From Caprimulgus europaeus (taxonomy: Eukaryota; Chordata; Aves; Caprimulgiformes; Caprimulgidae), in contig OU015541.1 of assembly GCA_907165065.1 (NCBI GenBank), positions 8,070,501 to 8,134,500 of the forward strand: a DNA stretch of 64,000 nucleotides, in the 5' to 3' direction. Below the pieces are notes generated by a model. The model made no database searches and had not been told where the DNA came from. It saw only the letters and a list, made by a program, of their open reading frames with translations. How positions within the stretch are numbered: position 1 is the stretch's first letter; the number at the start of each line of letters is the position of its first letter. This document shows, one piece after another, positions 14,301-26,300 of the stretch. A program made the position numbers and the translations under genes.

Positions 14301-17300
14301 GTGTTTGAGAACTATTCTGAGGTAAAACTTAGAAGGAGACAACTGCTTAGGACTAGATGCTGAGCAACCTTGCACTGACATGAAGCAGAGTGAACTTCTA
14401 GCTGAAATCAGAATTTGTCCCTGAAAAGAGCAACAGAGACTTTATGTGAGTTTTCCCCTGCCCAAAAGGTTTCCTCATCCCATAAGTTCTGTCTGTTCTG
14501 CTGGAAAGCATTCATTGGTGTTTACTTTGTTCTTGGAGTGGCTCTAAAAAACAGTCTGTTTTCCAGAGATGCCTGTCATCTGCTGATGAAAGCTGACAGA
14601 GGTAATTGTTATGTTATTTTGGAAGACCTTCCAAGAAACACAGTAAATAGGGACAATTCATTGCAAGCCCAAAGGGAACTCTGCAGAAATGTGCAGTCAG
14701 GGCAGCTGCCCCACTAGCTACCATGCTCAGTTTCTTTGGGGAACTAGCGTGGTTTGATGCCTGGGAAAAAGGTAACAGGTTGTTCATTAAGTAATTTGTG
14801 TAATGCTTGACTGAAAAGCAATGTACATTTTTAAGCATAAAATCACAAGCAGGCACAGAACCACATACTGCATCGGCACAATAGTATACTTAGTCTTCAA
14901 CAGGAGAGAAATGCAAAGAAAATTTCCTGAACCTCTCAGTCCATCAGTCATGCTTGTTCAAATAAAGCAGTAAGTTTATTTCTCTGCTAGTTACTGACCC
15001 CAAAGTCATGAGTAAGATATCGTGAATAATGTGTAAAGGCTGTAACTGGTTCAGAAAACCTTTAATTGGCTAATTAAAAAAAGCCCTATAAGGGGCTGCA
15101 GAGAATCACCCAAAATGTTCCTAATGCAGAGTGACATTTTGATTTTCCCCTAAGTTTGAAGCAAGACTTTTGGTATGATCACAGTTTGAGTTAGAGAGGG
15201 TAGAATTACTTTCTTCCAACAACTCATTCATTCCTCCAAAGAGTGCTGACACAATCAGATCTCTCATCAGGGTTTAGTGCTAAGTCTCATAGCCCTGAAG
15301 CAGCACAAAAATCTCTATTTCCTGAACATTTCACTGACCTGTACTGTTAAAGAGTTGCCAATGAAGACAAACCATTAAATGAGCGGGGAACCACAACAGT
15401 AAAAATACTGCATGAGGCAGCCATGGTTGGTAAGACTTCAGGGTCCAAATCCAAAAATATTTTTATCAACTTTTGTGGATCTACTGCTCCTTTCAGCGGC
15501 ACGGATTGAATTCCCCGTTGTGGAGGTAGAATTTGTGACACACCACACACGTTGACCTGGCACCACATTCCTGTGTGATCCCTGTGCACACTGGGACATC
15601 ATTGCAGTGCCCTGGCTGGTGCCTATCGCTGCCTGGACAGCCCAGCACTGACTGTGGCTTGCAGAGCACGCACTCGCTGCATCTGTGTGCTCGTGCTCTT
15701 CCAATGCTTCAGCTCTCTTGCAGTTTTCTTACTCTCCAATGTCAAAACAGGTTTAATGATACACAATAAACAGGTATCTGTACTTGGAGACTTTAGATTA
15801 AATTCTCAGTCAAGCTGGGGTTTAATCTTATCCGCTTGCAAGCAAGGAGGAGACCAGTCATTTGCCCCGTTTGTGGCATGGCAGAATTACAGGATAATTA
15901 AGGCCAGAAGGGATCTCAGGAGGTTGTGGAGCCCAACCTCCTGCTCAAAGCAAAATGCATTCACAGTGTTTAGGCACCACCTGGGCTGCAACACTGGCAC
16001 TGAAGAAAAGGGCCTACTTCTGAGTACCCAGGTTGTGACACAAGTTTTGTACTGGGGGCTGTGCTCTACCATCATATCAGCATTATGATTTTTAGCACAT
16101 CCTTACAATAAAAAAAATCAATTTTTGCTGATTACTTTCTTCAAACATCCACTTTAAATCCTCAAAAAAAATCTCATTTATGCACATTCTAAAGATGATA
16201 AATATGTTGACAGTTCAGTGCAAGTTTTTTCTGTTCAAAATTTGCTCAAATTGTCCTACAGATGGGCCTTAGACCTCTCAGTTTATTCCTCCTACTGTCT
16301 ATTAACTCTCTGAGTGTACATAATAAAAGGATTTATTTTATTTACCAGCAAAAAGCATAGGTTAAAGTAGAGAGATTTCTAAATGCAGTTGTATTTTTCA
16401 CTTTATTCACGACCTCCTTCATCCTTCTGCCAAAAGCTCATCGTAATGTGCATATCTAGAGGGGTTAAAGGAAAAGCAAATATTGGTTGTCTCAAATGAA
16501 AGTTTGTACATTTGCAACTATAAAGGTGAAGCAGACAGATGGAGCCACATCATGATGTTTAAGCATAAAGGTCAGGGAGTGAGCTGCAGAGTGGTTATAT
16601 TCAACAGGGCTTTGGTGCTTAAAGAACAGGGGTTGCCACTGCTGACAGATTTGTTAGAAACCTGTTTAGCTGCCACGAGCATGAATGTATCCAAACAGAA
16701 GCATCTATCATCATTAGAATGATAACCCCAAATACATTTATTTCTTGTTTGTTTGGGTTTATTCTGGTTCTCGCTCCTAATCTCCACAGACTTTGGACTC
16801 AGCCTAAACATCATTTGATTTTTATGGTTGGCTTCATTAGCTTTTAGTGCAATTTCAGTGGCTTGGTTGCTAAATCAAATCCACTGTGATTGTGGTTGCA
16901 TATGCTTCACAGGCCTCTTGAATACGGCAGATGACTTGGAGGCCCGTTTCTCCTTTGTTTTATGCATTTTGGACCAACAAATCCTTTTGATTTCTACCTT
17001 CTTTGTGAAGTTAGTGCTGTTGTATCTGCACAGACTGTTTGAATTTAGCAGTACAGAAACAGGGATGAAAGCATTCTGCCTGGAGGAAAACCAGTGTCAA
17101 ATATTCCCACTTGGCTGTCCTTGTTGTCAGGACATCTTCATATTGCATTGCTTAGACAGCTCCCAATGTGTGTCTTTATCAGACATCTTATTTTATGATG
17201 TATTTTGTTGTTTCCTTTTCCTTCCTTTTTTCCTCAGAGAACTATAAAAATTTATCTTTTTTTTTTTTTTTTTGGCGGGGGGCATGAGGCAGTTCCTTAA

Positions 17301-20300
17301 CACATACTATGATAGTTTCTTTTCATTGAGATCAGATAGAAGAGGAATTAAGTCAGACATCAGAGAATGCATTTAGTATTTGCTGGATTAAACCCCTGGT
17401 AATTGCTGGCTTCCCCCTTCCCTGAGATATTTACCATTTCAACCATGGTAAAGTATTAGCTGTATTAATAGGACTGTAGATTTAACCTGCAACAGTCCAG
17501 AGCAGTGGCCAAAGTGAAGGCTTATTGTTAAATAATGGAATATCTTCCCTTTCTTTGCAGAGTGGTCCTTTGGGGTGTGAGGGCTAAAGAGCAGATCAGG
17601 GGAGCGCCTTGCTGGCTCTAATTACACAGCTCACTTAGGCTGTCCCTGCTCCGGCAGTCCACCACCAATCCACGTGTTAGCATAGAAAAGACAACTGACT
17701 CTCTGTGGAGGAACTTGAAACACTTAAAAAAGAAAAAAAAAGAAAAAAGTCAGAATTATTTAACATTTTCTCCTTGCATCAGAATGCTGTGGCAGTAGCA
17801 GTGTGAGGTGTTGTAGACCCAGGCTCTCTCTCCCCCTGTCAGGCTCTTCCTCACAGGTAACCATGGATGGAGCCAATCTTCCAGCTCTTCCCTGGTTGCC
17901 TCCGCTTCCCCGGTGGGAAGGACATGGGAGTGAGGAGGCCCAGCCAGCCTGTGTGCCCACACCCTGCCCACACGTGCTGGGGAGCTGGGCCTGAGGGAGG
18001 AAGGGCCACAGTGGTGGTGATGGGCTCAGGGAAAACCCTTCTCTCCCTCATGTGTGTTTAGGGGCCATAACACAGCAGAGGTGTCTGAGGTGCTGGGGGT
18101 AGCAAGGGAGCCCGGGCTGAAGGACACGGAGCTGGGGCAGGCAGAGCCCTCCCTGGGGCTGCGGGTCCAGCCTGGCCCAGCCATGGAAGAGCAGCTCCAG
18201 TCCCTCTTGGAGAGAGGCGGCCCGGAGAGCCGAGCACATCTGTCAGCTCATTGTCTGCGTGGAGCAGAGAACAAAGAGGAAAACAACAGAAAAAATGCAA
18301 AAATGCATTTAAAAATACTCTTTCATTTCCCTTTTCGCCAGAAGCAGAAGTACTTAAATAACAGAGGACAAAAGCAGCTCTTGCAGAATTTCCAATAATT
18401 GGGAAAAATAAAAAGTCCTGTGAGAAGGACTGTTTTTAGGAGATTTCCACCCCTGTCCTGCCAGACCTGGGCGTGCAGGCTGGGGAACCCCTGCAGAAAC
18501 GCCCGGGAGCTGCCTCCCCTTCTCCAAAGCAAACACCAGCCTTGCGGCTGCTGTATTTCAAGTCACGTCAGTCCGTTTGGATACGTGTCCTCTATTCATT
18601 TTAAAATCAAGCTTTCAGAAAGGTATGAGGTAATTTTTTTTTTCCCATCAGTATTTTTCTTCTGCAAATTGCTTGGCTAAAAGGCTCAGCAAAATATAAA
18701 AATCAAAGGGATAGAGATTAAAATCTGAAAGAAAAAAAAATAATAAGGAAGGCATTGCTCAAAGATGTTTCTGGGAAGTGTGGGCGACAGTAGGTTTAAG
18801 AAACATTTGTAGCCAGATGAAGCACCCAATGTGTGTACAAATGTCCTGTCACTACTGATGTACTCTTATAGCATGGGGGGTACTTTGATGGTATTCCATA
18901 CAAGGGGATCAAATTTTATTTTCCTCTGTAAATGCAATTTTGTGTAACAGAATGGAGACGAGCTGCATGGAGGTAATTAAGAACAGAAAGACTTCTTGTG
19001 TTTCAGAGGTAGAGGCTGTTGTACATGCAGTGAGGTGCTTTTACACTGAGTACGGTGAATATTTGGTGCTTTATAGTGACTTCAGGACTGACAGAGGCTC
19101 TCTGTCACAGCCCACAGTGGTGGATCCACTGCCGGAGGTGTTGGGCTTGTTCCTTGAGCAGAGATGTATTGCTAGATGTCATGTGCTAAGGTTTCATATT
19201 GCACATATAAGAAATGTGTATAAATAGTAAGGAGACATGCATAACACAAGTCAGGCACGTTATTTAGCTGATTTCTCAGTTATGGTAAGAATCCGTCCCT
19301 GTTGAACTACTTCTAGAAAAACCTGTGCTCCCATGAGAATTCAGAGCATCTGCCAGTTTCACTGTGCAGCACCTCTAAAAATCAGCCCTGAAGTGGCTCA
19401 ATTTGCTTGCTTCCATCTCCATGCACCCCATACCAGATGTAGTTTTATCTAGTCCTTCCTCCATCTCCTTGCCCATTCCACCACCTACCCCACTGGTGGG
19501 AAGCTATGTGGTCTTAGCTTAAAATAGCATGAAGTTTGCTGAGCTGCTGACTGAATGTGACCAGTAACAAGTTATCTGACCTTCTCATGCCCTCCATCAG
19601 TCAAGCTAGCTGAAATCAAATCAGGTAAAAGTGCAGATGTTGCACCTGTGTTAAATGATTCATACCTCAGTACAGCTAATTTCTACATAAACATTTAATT
19701 TTAATATGTATGTAAGCTTTTTCCTGGCAAGAGAAGTGTTCAGTGATGTGTTTAAATTAAATGCTGTTGCTTTTGGTTAGGACTGGGAAGGTGCTTGAAA
19801 TTAAGTCCATTTAGAGAGCTTTGCTAACTTGATGCCCTTTATTTGTCTCCTTTTTAAAGTTAAACTTTATGATTAAAAGACATACAGTGAGGTTAATATT
19901 GTGATATTCTTCTAGATGGGCAGCAGATCTGGGAAATGGAGGCAACAGTGGACAAAGATAAGAGCCAGCCTGTAAGTATGCAAAACACTGAATGTCCTCT
20001 CCTTCAGCTTCTCAGACAGCAAGTTGTATTCAAGTGGTAGTTTTAAAAGAGCGTCTCAAAAGCAGAAAGAGCAGCTATCTTACTGCTGTGATGAACAAAT
20101 GTCAAATGCTTCAGCAGTAAATGTGTTGCAAAAAGAAACTATTCATTTAGCAGTAACTCACAGCAAATTGAATAACTGCTAGATTTAGTGTTCTTGCAGA
20201 AGACTCTATTGTATCAGCCTCTGCAGGATACTGGCTGTCCTCACTTCCTTTTGCCTGTATGGAAGTCTTGGGTGCTCTGTACTTTGCAGGACAGGATTTG

Positions 20301-23300
20301 CTCTATAGTACTTAAAATTAACATTGATATTTCAAGGGAATGAGCCTCTTTGTTCATTTTGCTTAATGGGACCTTACTGTAGTTGTTCAGTGCATTTAGG
20401 AGCTAGCACTTACATTGCCATGGGCCATGCCTGCCCTTGTAGAAGAGAACAGGACACTTACTGTTAATTTCCATGGAATTGGGATCCGGCTGTGTATAAG
20501 TAAAAAGCCTATAGAATAATCAAGTTTATTCTAACAAAAAGAGGGAGTTCTGCAATACATCCTTTTTTGTCAAGCACAGTGTGGTTAACAGTGCTGCTGC
20601 ATTTATCACCATTCTATGTGTTTTATTTGTAGCTGAAACGTCTCCCTCCAAGTTCAGGACAACATCAAGTACAAGAGAGGATACAGTACATAGAAACCAG
20701 CTTCCTAGCACCAAAAATCTTCTAGTCTTCCACCATCTGCCCTTTTTCACCTTTCTTCCTCTCACACCCTTCTTTATAGGGATGAATAGGAAGATTTCTA
20801 TTCATTTATGCCTGGACACATAACGGGGGACACCCACACAAGAGTCTGCAGCCCCGGTTACTAATTCTGTGTTGTCACCTTTCGTTGTTTCAGAGCATGC
20901 TTTTTGTAGAAATACCAGAGTACCGTAACAAGCACATTCGCACAGCTGTGAAGGTGAATTTCTATGTCATCAATGGGAAAAGAAAAAGAAGCCAACCCCA
21001 GCATTTTACCTATCACCCAGGTAATTCTCAAGGACACAGCAAGTTGTTGTCTAGTTCTCATGAGCAAGATTTTATTTTCTGCTGTGTTGTTTTCTTGCTG
21101 TTATTTGAGGATCTATAGTTTACTAATTTAATTCAGCTGAGTGCAGCTAAGCACTCAACAATTGTTTGGTTTAAAGAGTGCATGTGATTTATGATGAGGA
21201 ATTTCCCATAAATTTAAGGGGACAGTTACCTTGGCAATAGGCTGATGCTGCCCCATTCACTTGATGGAAGTTTGCCAACAGCCTCAGTGGGAGCAGACTC
21301 AGTCTGTGACATGATGGTGACCCTGTGAAAATCATGAGCATCGCCTTCCCCAGATGACATGTATGACACTAAGATAACATCAGATCTGGGAAAGTAACAA
21401 GGGCTTGGTATGGAGGAAGACAAGCAATATATTCCTCATAATGAGGTTGGTTGAGAAAAATATGAATGCTTTTCTGATGTTCTTCCTCTTGGGAATTGGT
21501 GAGCCATGTCACAATAAATGCAATATGATTACTAATGAGATTCCCAGAATTTCTCAGCTTTGACTGGGAGAAAAATCTTGTGAGAAAATCAGAAAATTGT
21601 GTTTGTGGAAACCAGAAAGCATAAAATAACTACCACATTCTATGCAGGCTTCAAAATGACTGGTTTCTAAGGACAGGCAAACATTTGTTCTTATTTTGGT
21701 CTCCTCCAGCCTGAAAATCTCTGATCCTCTCCATGAATTTATGAACTGTATAGGGTGTCACCAATGTAAGGGTTTTGTATACTTGCTAAATTGTTCTGCT
21801 ATGGAATAGTATTGAGAAGTACAATACTATCTCAATATGATCCCTAAAATAGGCTGCTTCAGAGAAGGAATTCTCACACTTCCAAGAAGTAACCCCATTG
21901 TATGACCATTATATGCTTTCCATTGTATTTCCGTGGTATTTCTGTACTGAGTTTTGGGAAGATTTGACAAAAAAAACACCATTAGAAATGTAAGAATTTC
22001 TCTGTAGAGGACCATCATTTGTCCACACCAAGATTCACACAACTCTTACTAAACCATGGTCTTTCAAATGATTGTGTTAGAAAGGTCTTCAGCTCTCAAT
22101 ACTGAGGAAGTTACATGCAGCAAAGGAACAAAAAGGAAGCTCTAAAATAGTTCAGCTCTGCCTTTGGTCACTAATTAAATATTTGACAGAAAAATAAGGA
22201 GTTGTATATGTCATAGTACTTCTATTTATTCGGTCTTCCTTTGAGATGGAAGTACTACACAAAACACCTATATGGCTTCTTATTTTGCTTGTGTTCTAGA
22301 ATGGCCCTTAAATGAATTAAAATATGAGCTAAAGTATGGATTTTTTCAATTGTTAGAAATTTGTGGTTAAATAGATAATTAAAGATTTTTAAGAACATCT
22401 CAGTACAGAGTGCTTTCAAAAGAGACTCTGCCATGATGGCATATACATGATTTGTTAAAGTCACTGCCTGCGAGGTGCAAGCTTGCACATGCAAATCTTG
22501 TAGACAGCTTAAATCTCTTATTACTTAAAGGAAAACCTCTGTTTCTCATCAGCTTGTTACGAATAACGTCCTTTGCATGCTTTATTCTAGTACCATCAAT
22601 CAAAACAGAGCCCATTGATGACTATGATCCAGCCTTAATCTGCAATACAGTACACAGTGGTCTGGGAACAGTAACACAGCCTTACTATTCACAGCACACA
22701 ATGGTCACCGAATCCCCTTCCTGTCTTGTGGCCACTATGGCTCCCTGCCAGCAGTTGCGCTCGGGCCTTTCTTCTCCTGATTCTCGATACCATCAGCAGA
22801 ATCCAGCAGCTGTAATATACCAAAGAAGCAAAAGCCTTAGCCCAAGCCAACTGGGCTACCAGCAATCCAATTTGATGGCTACACCGGTTGCTATTTCAGA
22901 TGCCCATAGGTCAGTGCTGGTGCATGCTGGTTCTCCAGGCCAAGCTTCAGCAGTGCTCCACCACTCTCCAGGCAACCAGCAGTCTTCTCCAGTGATTCAC
23001 TATTCTCCTACCAACCAGCAGCTGAGGTGTGGAAGTCACCAAGAATTTCAGCACATCATGTGCTGTGAAAATTTTACGTCCAATGTTGCAAGATCCAGCC
23101 AGCCCCAGGTCAGTCAAGCACAAAGGTTAAGTCCGAGTTCATATCCTACCGTGATTCAGCAGCAGACAGCCTCAGGCCAGCGAGCAGCAAAAAATGGACC
23201 ACCAGTTAGCGACCAGAAAGAAGTGTTACCAGCTGGAGTCACTATTAAACAGGAACAGAATCTGGACCAAGCATACCTGGATGACGGTAAGCACCGCTCT

Positions 23301-26300
23301 TCTCCTGTATGGGTTGGTTTGTTGGAGGGAGGGAGGAAGTTTAGGGCTTACAGATCTCACCTGTTCCTCTGCACAAAAGCAACGTGGCCTTTTGATGGGT
23401 TGACATTTGCTGTTTGCTCATGCTGCATTTTGGTCTTTCATCAACTGCATTTTTGGGAGATGGCAATAACTTTGGCAACTGAGCAAAAAACATAGTGTTC
23501 TGCAGAAACCCTCTGCCTTGCTTCGTGCCATGGTGTGAGCTGTCAGGTCTCAAGCTGTTGCCATTTTCTTTCCATTTGTCAAAGGTTAGTTTGGAAAATG
23601 GAGAATCTGAAACAAAATGCACTTTTAAATTATTTTTTTATTATTCATATCAGGGCAAAGTCCACTTTGTAAAATGCTTTTGTACATTTTGTACCAAAAA
23701 AAAAAAAAAAAAAAAGCCTATTGAACAGTCTATCAAGGCCTGAAATGAATGGGGTTAGTGCTGCAGGCAAAACTATTGCAGATGTTCCAGATGAACAGTA
23801 GGACATTGATAAGTAAAACAATGCTGTTTCTTTGTTGTGGGCCCAGCAGATTTAGCCTTTAAGAATGAATATAAGTTAGAGTAAAGCTTTCTGTGAACAT
23901 ATCCTGCTTATTCTTAGGTAGGCAGCTATTTGCAGTCTGGTTGATTGGCTCTTTTATTAAAGTGTGTTCCTTGCAAGAGGAAATCAATGCACAGTTAATA
24001 GTGCAGCTGGACGCTGCAATCATAAAGGCCCGTAGCAAAACTGACATTGATTTTAGTGGGAGCAGAATGAGGTTGCTGGATATATTGCTGCAAATATAGG
24101 GTGTTCTTATGCATAAAGTACAGACCTGATTTTCACATATATTCACTGCTGCTATCCTCTCAATCTAGGCAATTGAATGCATGGTTTGATCTGGTGAATG
24201 CTCACTGTTATGTGCTTTGTATGCACACAGTAGGGATTTTTCCTGCAGTTACTCATCTGGAGTTGTGAAATTGTGCCCATTAAAGTTTTATTTTCTTCAA
24301 CTTTGGTACTGAGTGCTCTGTGGCTGTATCACGTCCAGTCCTCATTGCTGCTTTTGTGGGCAGAGTAGAGTTTGGATTGTTTTCTCTGTTAGTCTGTGTT
24401 TGAAATGTTGTTCATATAGCTTTGGTGCATCACAGTAAAATCTGGAGAGTTTTTACTGTTCTTGTCTGAAGAGGATTGTTGAATTGGGTTTTAACAGTTA
24501 ATTTGATTTAGGAGATTTGCTGGATCTGCAAGAAAATAGCTAAGTAAAATCCACTTCCCATTCAGGGAACACAGCATGATAAAAAAGCAAGATAATATTT
24601 CTAATAGTAAAATTGAACACTGTTTTAAAGTGCTTTTAATATGAGAAGCTCAAAGATTCTTCCGTGTTTCTAAAAATACTTGGTACAAACCTTCTAAAAG
24701 AAATAAAAGAGAAAAAATCTTGAAGTTAAAGCTAGCAAACTTCACAGTTGAGCCAAAGTCCACTTAAATGAACTCTCAAAATGGACTGCAAAATTAATTT
24801 CACTGGGTTTTGAATCAGGCCAGTAACATCTAACATCTAGCTCACAAGGGATGCTCTTGACCTCCATGCTAAGAGGAGCTATTGAACATAGTAGCAGCAA
24901 GTTAGTAATGAAATTCCAGGCTCCTGCTTGGCTGACTAAATCATCCTGAACTGATTTCAACTAGAGATTAATTTATCAGTTATGCCACCCAAGTCAGACC
25001 AGGCGAGATCAGTCACATGCAGTCTCTTTACTGACCTCAGTGAGTTTAGATTAGTTAGAAGTGTGACTTGGAGAATTGTGATTTACTTTAGGACTTTGCA
25101 AAACATTTCATTCTGAAATATTCAGGGCTTGAATTGAAAAGCCACTTTGTTTGCTGCTGGGGAAAAGTGACTCAGAACATAACAAAAGCCATATTTTTCC
25201 TGACTAGAAAGTTTATTTTTGTGCTTTATAGTATTAAAAGAAAGCAAACCCAAAGGATTATGGAGGCTTTACCCTCAAATCCCTTTTATCCAGAAAGCTC
25301 TTCTGAGATAAAGTGAGCTGTTAGGTCTTGCTGTGATTTTTCACAGATAGATACCGAGATGATGGTTCCCCAGCCAGGCTTGGCATGAGTGCACTGCACT
25401 GCTGCTGATGCACAGACTCTTAGGCAATCACTGTTTTGGTGCCTCATGCTTCTTCCCTTCCCCCATCTTCCTTCTCTCTCTCCTTTGTTCTTCTTTCTTC
25501 GTGTTTCTGCTGACAATCCAGCTTTCATCGCTGTCTATGGTTGTGACCTCCTCTTGTCAACTCTTGTCCTCTGCCTTTGTGGTTAACATGCAGCCTTGGT
25601 GTTTTGGACTTTGCCTCTTTTCTAAGCTTTGCCATGAACTTCTGGAGTGACCTGGGACAAGCCCTGCCCTGTCAGTTCCTCATTCCTGAAGCTGTTGCCC
25701 CTCAGAGTGGGTACACTGTCCGAGTCTGAGCTCTCCTGGAAGTGACCAGAGAAGAACATCTCATAGCTAACACAACTGCTATTTCTCTTTACCTCTTCCA
25801 GCTTCCTGCAGCCACGGCTGACAGGACTCTTCATTATTTTCCTATCTTCTCCACTGTAAAAAAAAGGTATTTGTCCTTTTTACTGAGACCATGCTTTGTT
25901 CTTTGCTCAGGGCCTTCATTGCTCCATAGGGTACGTAATACTGGGGGTTTAACACATTTAACCTCTCTTTACCTCCTGCCTTGCAAAGATAAGAGCTGAT
26001 TCCACTGATCTTAATATTATTCATAACCAGAACCACCAAGAATGGTAAAAGTTGCACAAACAACCACAGAAATATGTTGACAAATAGAATTTAGTTCTTC
26101 CAGGACTTTTAGAGCAACCAGATTACCTATTTAAAGCACAAACCTACTTAAAAAAATTGGTTATTTGCAGCAGTGTCCAAAATCCCTTGATGGGGCAGGA
26201 TTGAGAGAGAGGAGGTCCAGGGCTTGGGGCTCTGCTTCTGCCCTGGACTGCTTGTGCTCGTGCTGCAGAGCCAGAGGCTTCCTGCATAGCCCTGGGGAAG

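Larger units (their letters stand above)
5368..19915 (+). other. NFATC2: NFATC2 intron, 14.5 kb
   Basis: Lies between the linker exon and the 56 bp exon, with GT at 5368 and AG at 19914-19915. It holds one clear CR1 fragment (15881-15952), a 22 bp imperfect tandem duplication (10478-10521), a short CA-rich run near 13818, a 17-base T run (17257-17273) and a GC-richer segment at about 17,800-18,260. I see no other gene. Confidence 0.85.

Noticed and set aside
18054..18398. GC-rich 114-codon frame considered as an extra exon
   Set aside because: No match to NFATC2 or another protein, and the NFATC2 frame already joins perfectly from 5367 to 19916.
25645..25720. Possible further MIR-like piece (gacctgggacaagccctgcc)
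   Set aside because: Only one short block agrees; the expected neighbouring parts are not convincing. The same holds for 28345-28440.
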